A stretch of 64,000 nt of DNA from Virgibacillus subterraneus (GCF_900110695.1 NZ_FOEH01000006.1:119360-183359); one strand, 5' to 3'. Positions 8,578 through 18,024 are shown, numbered from the stretch's first letter. A program made the numbers and translations. Notes: generated by a model from the sequence alone, not told the origin.

Positions 8578-9591
8578 ATGGACTTAACAATTAGAGATAT
8601 TGCTAAAATGGCTGGGGTATCACCGGCCACAGTTTCAAAAATTATCAACAATTATGAAGGTATAGGCGATGCTACAAGGCAAAAAGTCTATAAAATCATA
8701 GAGGACACGAAGTATCAGCCAACGTTCTCAGCAAAATCCTTAGCTACAAAAAAATCAAATTTAATTGGTTTAATTTATGCAGGTAAAATAAATGTGGATT
8801 TTAAGCACCCATTCTTCAACGAAGTGGTCAACACTTTCAAAAAATCAGTCGGAGCTTTAGGCTACGATCTTCTGCTTTTCTCAAACGAAAAGATTTATCA
8901 GGGCGAAAGCAAGTATCTGGAAAGGTGTAAACATTTCCACGTAGATGGCTGTTTGGTTATCGCAGGTGATGAAATTGAAGAAGCCGTCCTTGAAATTGAT
9001 CAAAGTAATATTCCATGTATTGGAATCGATTTAAAGTTAGAAGGTCCACATTCGAGCCATATTATGACCGATAATGCAAAAATCGGCATGAAAGTGGTGG
9101 AGTACCTCTACTTGAATCAAATTCGAAAGGTCGCCTATATAGGAGGAAAGCAGGACTCATTAATAGCTGGGATCAGAAACGATGGATATATTGAGGCAAT
9201 GAAGAAATTCGGGCTGCCCGTCAGAGAAGAGTGGCTTCGCTATGGTGATTTCTTTGAAGAAAGCGGTTATCAATCTATGAAAGAAATATTGAGTGCTGAA
9301 GATCGTCCGCAGGCAGTATTTGCTGCTTCTGACATGATGGCACTTGGAGCATTAAAAGCAATGAAGGAACAAGGATTATCTGTCCCAGAAGACATTCAAT
9401 TGATCGGTTGTGATGACATAGAGGCCTGTCGATATAGTGATCCGCCGCTCACAACCGTCAAACAAGATAAACAGAAGTTAGGAAAGCTAGCTGCCTATAT
9501 GCTTGATGATCTTATTCAAGATAACCACGATATCCATCCAGTCAAAGTAGATCCGGAGCTGGTCATTCGTTCATCTAGTATAGAAAGGTAG
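8578..9591 (+). CDS. LacI-family transcriptional regulator
   Basis: Repressor of 337 residues. The N-terminal helix-turn-helix TIRDIAKMAGVSPATVSKII and hinge helix YQPTFSAKSLATKKS are canonical for LacI/GalR proteins. A periplasmic-binding-like sugar domain follows (PQAVFAASDMMALGALKAM, IQLIGCDDIEACRYSDPPLT). It lies inside the glucan operon between the importer and the beta-glucosidase. Three copies of one CCGG-centred palindrome (5153, 5276, 10987) flank precisely the genes it would control, so they are probably its operators. Confidence 0.93.
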   Translation: MDLTIRDIAKMAGVSPATVSKIINNYEGIGDATRQKVYKIIEDTKYQPTFSAKSLATKKSNLIGLIYAGKINVDFKHPFFNEVVNTFKKSVGALGYDLLLFSNEKIYQGESKYLERCKHFHVDGCLVIAGDEIEEAVLEIDQSNIPCIGIDLKLEGPHSSHIMTDNAKIGMKVVEYLYLNQIRKVAYIGGKQDSLIAGIRNDGYIEAMKKFGLPVREEWLRYGDFFEESGYQSMKEILSAEDRPQAVFAASDMMALGALKAMKEQGLSVPEDIQLIGCDDIEACRYSDPPLTTVKQDKQKLGKLAAYMLDDLIQDNHDIHPVKVDPELVIRSSSIER

Positions 9592-9627
9592 TTACCCCCT
9601 AATAGATAAAAATAGGAGGTTACAAGT

Positions 9628-10971
9628 ATGACAATCATTCAATTTCCAAAGACATTGAAGTGGGGAGCAGCTACAGCTTCTTATCAAATAGAAGGTGCTG
9701 CTCATGAAGGCGGAAGAACACCGTCCATTTGGGATGTATTTGCCCATACTCCTGGTAACGTAAAAAACGGCGATCATGGAGACGATGCATGTAATAGTTA
9801 TCACCTTTATAAAGAGGACGTTCAGCATTTAGCAAATCTTGGAGTCAATCTCTACAGATTTTCAATTTCCTGGTCGAGAGTTCTCCCTCAAGGAACTGGT
9901 GATCTGAACCCGGATGGAGTAGCTTATTACCGTAACTTGATTCAAGAATTACTCGATCATGGGATTGAACCTATGATTACTCTCTACCACTGGGATCTGC
10001 CTCAGGTATTACAAGAAGAGGGAGGCTGGGAAAACCGAAAAACTGTCGATGCTTTCAAGGAGTATGCGATTGCTATGTTCAAGGAGTTTGGCGGTCAAGT
10101 GAATAAATGGATCACGATAAATGAACCTTGGTGTGCATCTTTCTTATCAAATTATTTAGGAATCCATGCACCTGGAAAAACAGATTTACAAGCAGGTGTT
10201 GATGTTTCGCATCACTTACTGTTAGCCCATGGAAAAGCTGTACAGTCGTTTAGAGACCTTGTTCCACACGGTGAAATCGGCTACGCTCCAAATGTTGGCT
10301 GGCTAGAACCTTATACTTCAAGTGAAGTAGACATAGCAGCTTGTAATCGTTCCATGATGTGGCAGAAGGAATGGTTTATGGATCCTGTTTTCAAAGGAAC
10401 GTATCCTGATGAACTGATTAATCTTTTTGCAGAACATAACGCAATTTTAAAAATAGAAAAAGGAGACCTTGAGGTGATTTCACAGCGGATTGATTTCATG
10501 GGAATCAATTATTATACAGGAAACCTTGGGCGTTTCAAGAAGGATGAAGGATTGTTCCAAGTAGAAGAGGTTCCGTTAGATAATCGCAGAACAGATATTG
10601 GGTGGCCAATATATGCTGATGGTTTTTATAAAGTCTTAACTAATATCCACGAAACGTATGGGGATGTTCCAATTTATATTACAGAGAATGGCGCTTGCTA
10701 TAATCATGAAGTAGACAATGGAGCCGTTCATGATCAAGAGAGGATTCAATACTTGGAACAGCATCTTACATCGTTGCACAGATCGATTCAAGCAGGAGTT
10801 CCTATCCGAGGGTACATAGTGTGGTCGCTGCTTGATAATTTCGAATGGGCAGAAGGGTATGAGAAGAGATTTGGTATCATTCATGTTAACTTCAGGACAT
10901 TTGAGCGTACGAGGAAAGACAGCTACTACTGGTATAAGCAAACGGTAACGAATCAAGGGTTTGAGCGCTAA
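9628..10971 (+). CDS. GH1 family beta-glucosidase
   Basis: Cytoplasmic glycoside hydrolase of 447 residues, the usual length of bacterial GH1 beta-glucosidases. It shows the N-terminal signature FPKTLKWGAATASYQIEGAA, the acid/base Glu166 in TINEPW and the nucleophile Glu353 in ITENGA. There is no signal peptide, so it would act on imported oligosaccharides. AGGAGG precedes the ATG. A phospho-beta-glucosidase is less likely because uptake here is by an ABC importer, not a PTS. It probably releases glucose from laminari-oligosaccharides made by the secreted enzyme encoded next. Confidence 0.95.
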   Translation: MTIIQFPKTLKWGAATASYQIEGAAHEGGRTPSIWDVFAHTPGNVKNGDHGDDACNSYHLYKEDVQHLANLGVNLYRFSISWSRVLPQGTGDLNPDGVAYYRNLIQELLDHGIEPMITLYHWDLPQVLQEEGGWENRKTVDAFKEYAIAMFKEFGGQVNKWITINEPWCASFLSNYLGIHAPGKTDLQAGVDVSHHLLLAHGKAVQSFRDLVPHGEIGYAPNVGWLEPYTSSEVDIAACNRSMMWQKEWFMDPVFKGTYPDELINLFAEHNAILKIEKGDLEVISQRIDFMGINYYTGNLGRFKKDEGLFQVEEVPLDNRRTDIGWPIYADGFYKVLTNIHETYGDVPIYITENGACYNHEVDNGAVHDQERIQYLEQHLTSLHRSIQAGVPIRGYIVWSLLDNFEWAEGYEKRFGIIHVNFRTFERTRKDSYYWYKQTVTNQGFER

Positions 10972-10986
10972 ATTTTTTTGATGGTT

Positions 10987-11006
10987 AACGAAACCGGTTT
11001 CTTTAA
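10987..11006 (+). promoter_or_regulatory. LacI-type operator O3 before the GH16 gene
   Basis: AACGAAACCGGTTTCTTTAA shares the 12-bp core GAAACCGGTTTC exactly with O2 and lies 33 bp before the start of the secreted glucanase gene. It suggests separate control of that gene by the same repressor. Confidence 0.8.
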
Positions 11007-11038
11007 GTTTAGTTTGATTAATGTGAGGAGGAGTATGT

Positions 11039-14026
11039 TTGAAAAAAACATTGCTTAGTTGTTTATTGGTCGTTCTTGTATTCTTTGGCGTGTCGTTTCC
11101 AGTCCATGGTCAAAAAGGGTCTCAAGAATTGATCGAACGGTGGTCAGATCGGGCGCTGTTTGATGACTTGAATGAGAAAAAGGGTGTCCATGCTTCCATG
11201 TCTTATGATGAATACGCGATTTTGCTTGGTAATTTATTCGGAATCAGTACGGATGATGTTTACAAAGCTTATGAATCAATTTCTAAAGATTTTAATAAGA
11301 AATCTGTTATCAAGCAGGAGGCAGCCGCAAAAATGATCGATTCATTGCTTCCACCTCAAGTACAAACAAACTTTGGTAAGGAGTTAGAGTCAGACCGTCC
11401 ACTCAAGCGTTTAAATGCTCTTCAAATGATGGATTCTTCTATTGAAGCTTTCTATCATAATGAAGGGAACTACAAGGGAGAATCCATCCAAGGAAATGCT
11501 TGGATCAACGCTGCAAATGTAACGCTTACCGAAACCATAATTAAAGGCGATTTGTTCATCACTGAAGGAGCAAGTCCAGGAAACATTCAATTAGAGGATA
11601 TTCAGGTATCTGGTACTGTTTATATTGAAAAATCCGTTCAGAACAGCGTCATTTCGAGGAATTCTACTCTCAACCAAGTGATTATTTATAATGCAAACGA
11701 AAAAGCGTCCGATTGGTCTTTGGTTTGGTCAGATGAATTCATGTCAGAAAAGATTGATCAGACGAAATGGACGTATGATACAGGAAACTGGATTGTCGAT
11801 GATAATGGAGATGGCATTTCGCCCGGATGGGGGAATAATGAGCTTGAATATTACACAGACTCAAGTGATAACTCCTATATTGAAGATGGCAAATTAGTCA
11901 TTGAAGCCAAAAAGGAAGAAGAGCCAATCACCGATAAATTTGGATCCTATGATTATACTTCCGCAAAATTGAAAACTAAAGGATTATTTAGTAAGAAATA
12001 CGGAAAATTTGAAGCAAAAATGAAACTACCTGAAGGGCAAGGATACTGGCCCGCCTTTTGGATGATGCCGGAAGATGAAGTATATGGCGATTGGCCGACA
12101 TCTGGGGAGATCGACATCATGGAAGCGGCAGGGAAAGAAACGAGTGAAATTGGTGGGACGATTCATTATGGAGAAGAGTATCCAAATAACACCTATCGAG
12201 GCAGCGAGTATCACTTCAAAGAAGGAGAAGATTATACAGATTTTCGTACGTATTCGATCGAGTGGGAACCAGGTGAAATTCGCTGGTATGTCGATGGAGA
12301 ACTCTATCAGACTTTGAATGACTGGTTCAGTAAAGGGACAAATCAAGGGGATAAATATGCTTATCCAGCACCTTTTGATCAAGAATTCTATATGATATTA
12401 AATCTGGCTGTCGGTGGATGGTATGGAGGAAATCCTGATGAAACAACGGAATTCCCAGGTAAAATGGAAGTAGATTACGTAAGAGTGTATGAATTGACAG
12501 GAAGAGATTATCGAGAGCCTGTAGAGCCAGTTTTGGAAAAAGAAGAGCTTCCTGAAGATGCCAAACAACCATTAGAAGATGGAAACTTGATCTATGATCA
12601 AGCTTACGAAGAACCTATTACCGTGGTAGCTCAGCCAGAGGATTCACTTCATTCAACACTTTGGAATTTTGTAAAACTACCTGATTTTCAGGGGGATGGA
12701 ACGATTTCAACAGACAATTTTGATGGATTTACTTTTGCAAAGACGGAAATTACTAATGCAGGGAATGCTTTGTGGTCGCTGCAACAGATTCAGAAGTTAG
12801 CGATCCTTCAAGGTCACACCTATCAAGTAACGTTTGATGCTAAATCGAATACTAGTCGGAACATCATGACGAAAGTTTCTGGTGGAGCGGAAAGAGGTTA
12901 CGCCAACTATTCTGGCGAAAAAACGATGCAGCTGAGCGATCATGTACAATCGTACGAATATACCTTTACTTTGAATCAAGACACAGACTTAGGAGCAAGG
13001 CTTGAGTTTAATATGGGCAGTAATGGCACCGCGCCTGTCTGGATAGGAAATGTTCGTGTCGAAGATATCACTAGTGATCAGGAAGGCAATCAACCGAAGC
13101 CTGCCTTAGGCGATGGAAACCTGATTTATAATGGTACTTTCGATCAAGGAGATATGACACGTATGGATTATTGGGAGCTGGTACTCCTAAACGACGCCTC
13201 TGCTGAAGCTAAAGTTTCAGAGGCTGAAAGGGAGCTTGAAATCCATCCAGTACAGGAAGGGAATACTCTTGAAGATATCCAGTTCAAGCAAATAGGTATT
13301 CCATTAAAGCAAGATCAGGAGTATGAATTAACTTTTCAAGCTCGAGCAACGGAAGATAGAAGCATGCAGGTTGAACTCGTGAGTAAAGATGGTCAAACAA
13401 GTTATTTAACTGCTCAGGAGGTTCATCTAAATGAGGAGATGAATTCTAATACGATAACGGTTCAAATGCCGGCTGATAAGACCGATGGAGAAGCGCAGCT
13501 TTTATTTGAAGTTGGCGGCCAAAGCGGAAATGTGTATTTGGATGATGTTAGGCTTGTGCAAACATCGAACCCAGTAGATCTACATCCTTTACAAAACGGG
13601 GACTTTTCCAATGGGATGGAAGCGTGGTCCGAATATATCCACTTTGATGCTCAAGCAAAAACATCCATCGTTGATGAGATGCTGCAACTAGATATTGATC
13701 AGGCAGGTAATGAACAATGGAGTGTTCTCATTGAGCAAAAGGACATAGAATTGAGTAAAGGAAATACGTACAGTCTTTCTTTTGATGCCAAGTCGAGTCT
13801 TCCAAGAGACTTTGAAGTTACAGTCGAAAATGCAGCTTATCAGCGCTATTTTAGTGACTTTATTTCTGTAAATGAAGACATGCAACACTTTGAATTTGAA
13901 TGGGAAATGACAGCGGATGATCTAACCTCTCTTAAACTTTTAATGGGTAATTTTGCCGACAAGCACCAAATTGTAATTGATAATGTAATGCTTGAGGTAA
14001 AAAATACAAATGAAAATACGGAATAA
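11039..14026 (+). CDS. Secreted multidomain GH16 endo-beta-1,3-glucanase
   Basis: Large secreted hydrolase of 995 residues. Order: signal peptide (1-24, VHG); an N-terminal region of about 200 residues that I do not recognise; GH16 catalytic domain (about 224-490) with the active-site block GEIDIMEAAG, nucleophile Glu357, Asp359 and acid/base Glu362; then three beta-sandwich modules resembling family 4/9-type carbohydrate-binding domains (about 515-685, 690-842, 848-985), each opening with a [ED]GNLIY or LQNGDF motif. The start is the TTG at 11039 after GAGGAGG; the nearby ATG at 11035 is out of frame and stops after seven codons. The GEIDIME motif with WPAFWM is typical of laminarinases. Confidence 0.9.
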   Translation: MKKTLLSCLLVVLVFFGVSFPVHGQKGSQELIERWSDRALFDDLNEKKGVHASMSYDEYAILLGNLFGISTDDVYKAYESISKDFNKKSVIKQEAAAKMIDSLLPPQVQTNFGKELESDRPLKRLNALQMMDSSIEAFYHNEGNYKGESIQGNAWINAANVTLTETIIKGDLFITEGASPGNIQLEDIQVSGTVYIEKSVQNSVISRNSTLNQVIIYNANEKASDWSLVWSDEFMSEKIDQTKWTYDTGNWIVDDNGDGISPGWGNNELEYYTDSSDNSYIEDGKLVIEAKKEEEPITDKFGSYDYTSAKLKTKGLFSKKYGKFEAKMKLPEGQGYWPAFWMMPEDEVYGDWPTSGEIDIMEAAGKETSEIGGTIHYGEEYPNNTYRGSEYHFKEGEDYTDFRTYSIEWEPGEIRWYVDGELYQTLNDWFSKGTNQGDKYAYPAPFDQEFYMILNLAVGGWYGGNPDETTEFPGKMEVDYVRVYELTGRDYREPVEPVLEKEELPEDAKQPLEDGNLIYDQAYEEPITVVAQPEDSLHSTLWNFVKLPDFQGDGTISTDNFDGFTFAKTEITNAGNALWSLQQIQKLAILQGHTYQVTFDAKSNTSRNIMTKVSGGAERGYANYSGEKTMQLSDHVQSYEYTFTLNQDTDLGARLEFNMGSNGTAPVWIGNVRVEDITSDQEGNQPKPALGDGNLIYNGTFDQGDMTRMDYWELVLLNDASAEAKVSEAERELEIHPVQEGNTLEDIQFKQIGIPLKQDQEYELTFQARATEDRSMQVELVSKDGQTSYLTAQEVHLNEEMNSNTITVQMPADKTDGEAQLLFEVGGQSGNVYLDDVRLVQTSNPVDLHPLQNGDFSNGMEAWSEYIHFDAQAKTSIVDEMLQLDIDQAGNEQWSVLIEQKDIELSKGNTYSLSFDAKSSLPRDFEVTVENAAYQRYFSDFISVNEDMQHFEFEWEMTADDLTSLKLLMGNFADKHQIVIDNVMLEVKNTNENTE

Positions 14027-14035
14027 CAACAAAAT

Positions 14036-14060
14036 ACGACTCCTTAACGAGTCGTTTTTT
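14036..14060 (+). terminator. Terminator of the glucan locus
   Basis: ACGACTC / GAGTCGT stem with a six-base loop and T6 tail directly after the GH16 gene. Confidence 0.88.
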
Positions 14061-14164
14061 GTTGGTAACTTTTGTTTTACCAATCTTTTTGCATCAAAGG
14101 GTTTGAGGAGAGCTTACATCTTGCCGCCCCACCAGATACCCTAAGAAATTAGGGTGTCTTACTA

Positions 14165-14338
14165 TTACTGCCTCTCCGGACATCCTATTACACAACTCAC
14201 CATATCCCCATCCGTAGGTTCATATCGAATCTCACGGCCCTTTAGAGAATTTTTACGTCACGATATGTATACTCGTATATCAGAACCTCCGATTTCAAAT
14301 TCTTGATCGCCAATTGCTTCATTAGACTTTCCTGCCAT
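14165..14338 (-). pseudogene. Small reading frame of about 58 codons interrupted by a TGA
   Basis: From an ATG at 14338, preceded by AGAAGGA, the frame reads MAGKSNEAIGDQEFEIGG... to a TGA at 14258-14260. It then continues in the same frame (KGREIRYEPTDGDMVSC...) to TAA at 14165. Both halves look protein-like and share a frame, suggesting a small gene with one nonsense mutation. I do not recognise the family. The short 26-residue product alone is an alternative. Confidence 0.35.
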
Positions 14339-14550
14339 AAAAAATTCCTTCTATTCTTGTTATCGAAAGTGGAGGAAGGTTTAATTTTAATTTGGCTAAA
14401 AAATGGCTAACTTAAAATAGATACAGAAAAATGTGTATAAATATTCCAGTGTATAATTAATTCTAAAACATTGTCATTTCAATAAAAATATATGGTCAAA
14501 AACCTGCAAAAACAACACTCAACGATTTCCTAAACCGAAACTTATACAGT

Positions 14551-14586
14551 AAAAGCAGCTTCTTATTACAAGATGCTGCTTTTTTC
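14551..14586 (+). terminator. Orphan rho-independent terminator
   Basis: AAAAGCAGC / GCTGCTTTTTT hairpin in a gene-free stretch. No transcribed gene is visible upstream on the plus strand between 14061 and 14550, so it may be the relic of a lost gene or end an unrecognised small RNA. The rest of 14339-14690 is A+T-rich with nothing else to report. Confidence 0.7.
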
Positions 14587-14691
14587 ACTTTACACGTATT
14601 TTTCTTGATTTAAACAATCAATATGTATATGATTACATTATAATAGAATTTAATTTAAAACTTAATATTAACTACCCCGTTTATTAACGGG

Positions 14692-14886
14692 TTCCTTCGG
14701 GGTCGGGTGAAATTCCCAATCGGCGGTGATGAAGTGCATACTTCTTAGTCCGTGACCCGTGCGGTTTTTAGTGCAACTAAGACTTTCGACATTAAGGCTT
14801 GGCGATAAGCTAAGTTTTCTAAAACCAAGCGGTGGATCTGGTGAAACTCCAGAGCCGACAGTTATAGTCTGGATGGGAGAAGGAAT
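14692..14886 (+). ncRNA. FMN riboswitch (RFN element)
   Basis: All conserved RFN blocks are present in order: CTTCGGGGTCGGGTGAAATT, CCCAATCGGCGGTGAT, TAGTCCGTGACCCG, GGTGGATCTGGTGAAACTCC, AGAGCCGACAGTTATAGTCT and GGATGGGAGAAGG. The P1 helix pairs TTCCTTC (14692-14698) with GAAGGAA (14879-14885). It precedes the riboflavin operon and should terminate transcription when FMN binds. Unusually, the variable arm after GTGACCCG is about 68 nt long (14761-14828) and consists largely of a copy of a dispersed repeat. Confidence 0.96.
14770..14821 (+). repeat. Dispersed palindromic repeat, copy A (inside riboswitch arm)
   Basis: AGTGCAACTAAGACTTTCGA, then CATTAAGGCTTGGCGATAAG and CTAAGTTTTCTA, match the right two thirds of the repeat family found at 24380, 32970, 51908 and 61201. 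It is closed off by GGTTTT/AAAACC flanks that form the base of the riboswitch arm. Confidence 0.8.
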
Positions 14887-15003
14887 TTTTCAGGTAGTAC
14901 GCATGTTTTACTAAAAATGACTAGGCAATGTTATTTGTTATTTGTGTATTCATTTTTAATCAAACATTTTGAAGATGCGCTATACTAAAAAAATTCTACC
15001 CTT

Positions 15004-15035
15004 ATGCCTCTGAAGCTTATTCAGGGGCATTTTTA
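15004..15035 (+). terminator. Riboswitch expression-platform terminator
   Basis: ATGCCTCTGAA / TTCAGGGGCAT stem (one G-U pair) with a T run, 118 nt after the FMN aptamer and 28 bp before ribD. Probably the terminator formed in the FMN-bound state. Confidence 0.88.
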
Positions 15036-15062
15036 ATTGGTTACGATAGGGAGGATCAAGAG

Positions 15063-16172
15063 ATGAACGATGAATATTATATGAAATTTGCTTTAAACCT
15101 TGCAAGGTCAGTATCTGGCCAAACAAGTCCTAATCCTCCGGTGGGATCTGTAGTTGTAAAAGATGGTGAGATGTTAGGGTTTGGTGCACATTTAAAAGCT
15201 GGTGAGGCACATGCAGAGGTTCATGCGCTGAACATGGCTGGTGATAAAGCAAAAAGTGCAACGATTTATGTCACACTTGAGCCTTGCAGCCACCATGGCA
15301 GAACACCGCCTTGTGCTGACCTTATTGTTGAAAAAGGAATCAGTCGAGCAGTTATAGCTGTTACGGATCCGAATGAAAAAGTAGCTGGACGTGGGATTGA
15401 AACGCTGCGAGCAGCTGGTATAGAAGTCGAACTTGGTGTCGCGGAAAAAGAAGCAGCAGAGATAAACAGTGTTTTTTTCCACTATACAAATACGAAAACA
15501 CCATATGTCACGATGAAGTCCGCTGTTAGTTTAGATGGCAAAACGGCCACTGTAACTGGTGACAGCAAATGGATAACTGGAGAAGCTGCAAGACTCGATG
15601 TACATCACTATCGACATACACATGATGCAATTCTTGTTGGTGTAGAAACTGTTATTGCTGATAATCCGAGTCTTACAACGCGTATCCCAAGTGGTGGGAA
15701 AAACCCAATACGAGTTATTCTGGACACATCACTCCGTACACCTTTAGATGCTGCTATTTTAAATGATCAGCAAGCAGATACATGGCTTTTTACCGGGAAG
15801 GATGTCACAGAGCAAGATATGGCACCTTTTAAAGAGAAAAGTGGAATAGATGTTATCAAAATGGAACGATTAACAATTGAAGATGCACTACTTGATTTAG
15901 GATCTAAAGGAATAATGTCTTTGTTTGTGGAAGGTGGAGCTACGGTTAATGGTTCTTTTTTGGAAGAACGGCGAATTAATCAATTGATAACCTATATGGC
16001 GCCGAAGCTTATTGGTGGTAAAACAGCTCCAACTTTCATTGAAGGTAATGGATTTCAATCGATGGCAGATACATTGTCACTTGAGATTAAGCATGTAGAA
16101 ATGATTGATAAGGATATAAAAATTATTGCGGAACCGCGAAAGGAAGAAGCAGATGTTTACAGGAATAATTGA
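15063..16172 (+). CDS. ribD: Bifunctional riboflavin deaminase/reductase RibD
   Basis: Protein of 369 residues carrying out the deamination and reduction steps that make 5-amino-6-ribitylamino-uracil phosphate. The N-terminal zinc deaminase domain shows HAEVHAL and PCSHHGRTPPC. The C-terminal NADPH reductase domain shows KSAVSLDGKTA, DSKWITGE and FVEGGATVNGSF. Length and domain order match B. subtilis RibD. It is the first gene of the FMN-controlled operon and overlaps ribE by 20 nt. Confidence 0.96.
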   Translation: MNDEYYMKFALNLARSVSGQTSPNPPVGSVVVKDGEMLGFGAHLKAGEAHAEVHALNMAGDKAKSATIYVTLEPCSHHGRTPPCADLIVEKGISRAVIAVTDPNEKVAGRGIETLRAAGIEVELGVAEKEAAEINSVFFHYTNTKTPYVTMKSAVSLDGKTATVTGDSKWITGEAARLDVHHYRHTHDAILVGVETVIADNPSLTTRIPSGGKNPIRVILDTSLRTPLDAAILNDQQADTWLFTGKDVTEQDMAPFKEKSGIDVIKMERLTIEDALLDLGSKGIMSLFVEGGATVNGSFLEERRINQLITYMAPKLIGGKTAPTFIEGNGFQSMADTLSLEIKHVEMIDKDIKIIAEPRKEEADVYRNN

Positions 16173-16803
16173 AGAGCTGGGCACCGTCAAAGAAATGAAA
16201 CATGCTTCTGAGCAGTCGGTGGAAATGACGTTAAGTTCAACTAAAATTATGGAAGATGTTCATGTTGGTGACAGTATTTCAGTTAATGGAATTTGTTTAA
16301 CGGTCACGAATTATTCTTCAAATGATTTCCAAGTTGATGTCATGCCGGAGACAATTAAGTCTACTTCATTAAATGTTTTAACAGAAGGTTCAAAGGTAAA
16401 CCTGGAGCGATCAATGGCGGCGAATGGCCGGTTTGGTGGACACTTTGTATCTGGCCATGTTGATGGTATCGGAAAAATCACTCGGAAACAAAAGCAGGAA
16501 AATGCTATTTATTATGATATAGAGATTCCGGAAGAACTAGCGAAATATTTCATGATGAAAGGCTCTGTTGCTGTAGATGGTATTAGCTTGACTGTATTTG
16601 ATGTTGGGCAAAGTACATTTACGATATCACTTATCCCGCATACAGTAGAAGAAACTATTCTAGGTGATAAAGATGAGGGTGATGTTGTAAATATTGAATG
16701 TGACATGCTCGCAAAACATGTACAAAATCTACTTAATCATCAATTGAACGATCATAATAATGGTTTTAATCAAGCATTCCTAAATAGAAATGGACTCATT
16801 TAA
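16153..16803 (+). CDS. ribE: Riboflavin synthase alpha subunit
   Basis: Protein of 216 residues that dismutates two 6,7-dimethyl-8-ribityllumazine molecules to riboflavin. The N-terminal MFTGIIEELG and two homologous lumazine-binding barrels (about 1-97 and 98-197), each with an SVNGICLTV or SVAVDGISLTV segment and a GHFVSGHVDG motif, are diagnostic. The start is the ATG at 16153; the frame upstream to 16126 only reads the end of ribD. The C-terminal 15 residues extend a little beyond the usual end. Confidence 0.95.
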   Translation: MFTGIIEELGTVKEMKHASEQSVEMTLSSTKIMEDVHVGDSISVNGICLTVTNYSSNDFQVDVMPETIKSTSLNVLTEGSKVNLERSMAANGRFGGHFVSGHVDGIGKITRKQKQENAIYYDIEIPEELAKYFMMKGSVAVDGISLTVFDVGQSTFTISLIPHTVEETILGDKDEGDVVNIECDMLAKHVQNLLNHQLNDHNNGFNQAFLNRNGLI

Positions 16804-16821
16804 GCGAAGGAAGTGGAGAAT

Positions 16822-18024
16822 ATGTTTAACACAATAGAGGAAGCGATAAAAGATCTACAAGCAGGAAAACCAGTAATCGTAGTCGATGATGAGGATAGAG
16901 AAAACGAGGGGGACCTTGTTGCCTTATCTGAAAAGGCTACACCAGAAGTAATCAATTTTATGATAACCCATGCTAAAGGATTGGTGTGTACATCAATCAA
17001 GGCGGATTTGGCTAAAAAAATCAACCTGCCTATGATGACAAGTCAGAGTAGTGATCCATTTGGAACTGCTTTTACCGTAAGTATTGATCATGTCGATACA
17101 ACAACTGGTATTAGTGCGGCAGAACGTTCCAAGACAATTAGAGCATTGCTTGATTCGGGTGTCGGTGCTGCTGATTTTAAACAGCCTGGTCATGTATTTC
17201 CACTTGTTGCTAAGGACGGAGGCGTATTGACTCGTTCTGGTCATACAGAAGCATCGGTTGATTTAGCAGCGTTAAGTGGGTCGTTTCCTTCAGGTGTGAT
17301 CTGTGAAATTATCAATGAGGATGGAACAATGGCACGCGTTCCTGATTTGAAGCAAATGGCTGAGAAATTTGATCTTAAATTCATAACAATTGAAGATTTG
17401 AAGGCTTTCCGAAAGCAGAATGAAGTTCATGTAACTCGTGCTGTTGAAACAATTTTACCTACTGAATTTGGGATATTTAAAGTATACGGCTATACAAACG
17501 ATCTTGATGATAAGGAGCATGTTGCGCTTGTTAAAGGTGATATTCATTCTGATGAGACGGTGATGGCAAGAGTTCATTCAGAATGTCTGACTGGCGATAT
17601 ATTTGGTTCTTACCGTTGTGATTGCGGACCACAGTTACACGAAGCCTTGAATAAGATTAATGACGCAGGTGCAGGTGTTTTAGTATATATGCGCCAGGAG
17701 GGCCGGGGAATCGGACTAATTAATAAACTTAAAGCATATCAGCTGCAGGATGCTGGAATGGATACGGTTGAGGCAAATGAACAGTTAGGGTTTGCACCAG
17801 ACTTACGGGAATATGACTTAAGTGCACAGATTTTAAAGGACTTAGGTGTGAAAAAGGTGGATTTGTTAACCAACAATCCGAAAAAAATGACTGCACTTTC
17901 GTCGTATGGAATAGAAATCGGTGCGCGTATTCCAATCCAAACGGGCACACGAAAAGAAAACGAAAGATACATGCATACAAAATTTGATAAAATGGGCCAC
18001 TTATTCAACTTTCATAATAACTAA
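16822..18024 (+). CDS. ribBA: Bifunctional DHBP synthase / GTP cyclohydrolase II
   Basis: Protein of 400 residues (ribA in B. subtilis naming) providing both precursors of riboflavin. The N-terminal DHBP synthase half (about 1-200) has [20 protein letters not shown]-like [11 protein letters not shown] and [11 protein letters not shown]. The C-terminal cyclohydrolase II half shows [20 protein letters not shown], the zinc-cysteine site, and [10 protein letters not shown] chose ATG 16822, giving the normal MFNTIEEA start; a GTG at 16813 is an alternative. No truncation is seen in either half. Confidence 0.95.
   Translation: MFNTIEEAIKDLQAGKPVIVVDDEDRENEGDLVALSEKATPEVINFMITHAKGLVCTSIKADLAKKINLPMMTSQSSDPFGTAFTVSIDHVDTTTGISAAERSKTIRALLDSGVGAADFKQPGHVFPLVAKDGGVLTRSGHTEASVDLAALSGSFPSGVICEIINEDGTMARVPDLKQMAEKFDLKFITIEDLKAFRKQNEVHVTRAVETILPTEFGIFKVYGYTNDLDDKEHVALVKGDIHSDETVMARVHSECLTGDIFGSYRCDCGPQLHEALNKINDAGAGVLVYMRQEGRGIGLINKLKAYQLQDAGMDTVEANEQLGFAPDLREYDLSAQILKDLGVKKVDLLTNNPKKMTALSSYGIEIGARIPIQTGTRKENERYMHTKFDKMGHLFNFHNN

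Noticed and set aside
14258..14260. Selenocysteine UGA in the small minus-strand ORF
   Set aside because: No SECIS-like hairpin or selenocysteine gene context is visible; a nonsense mutation is simpler.
14062..14690. Prophage or insertion sequence remnant
   Set aside because: No integrase, transposase or terminal repeat is visible; only a broken small ORF and an orphan terminator.
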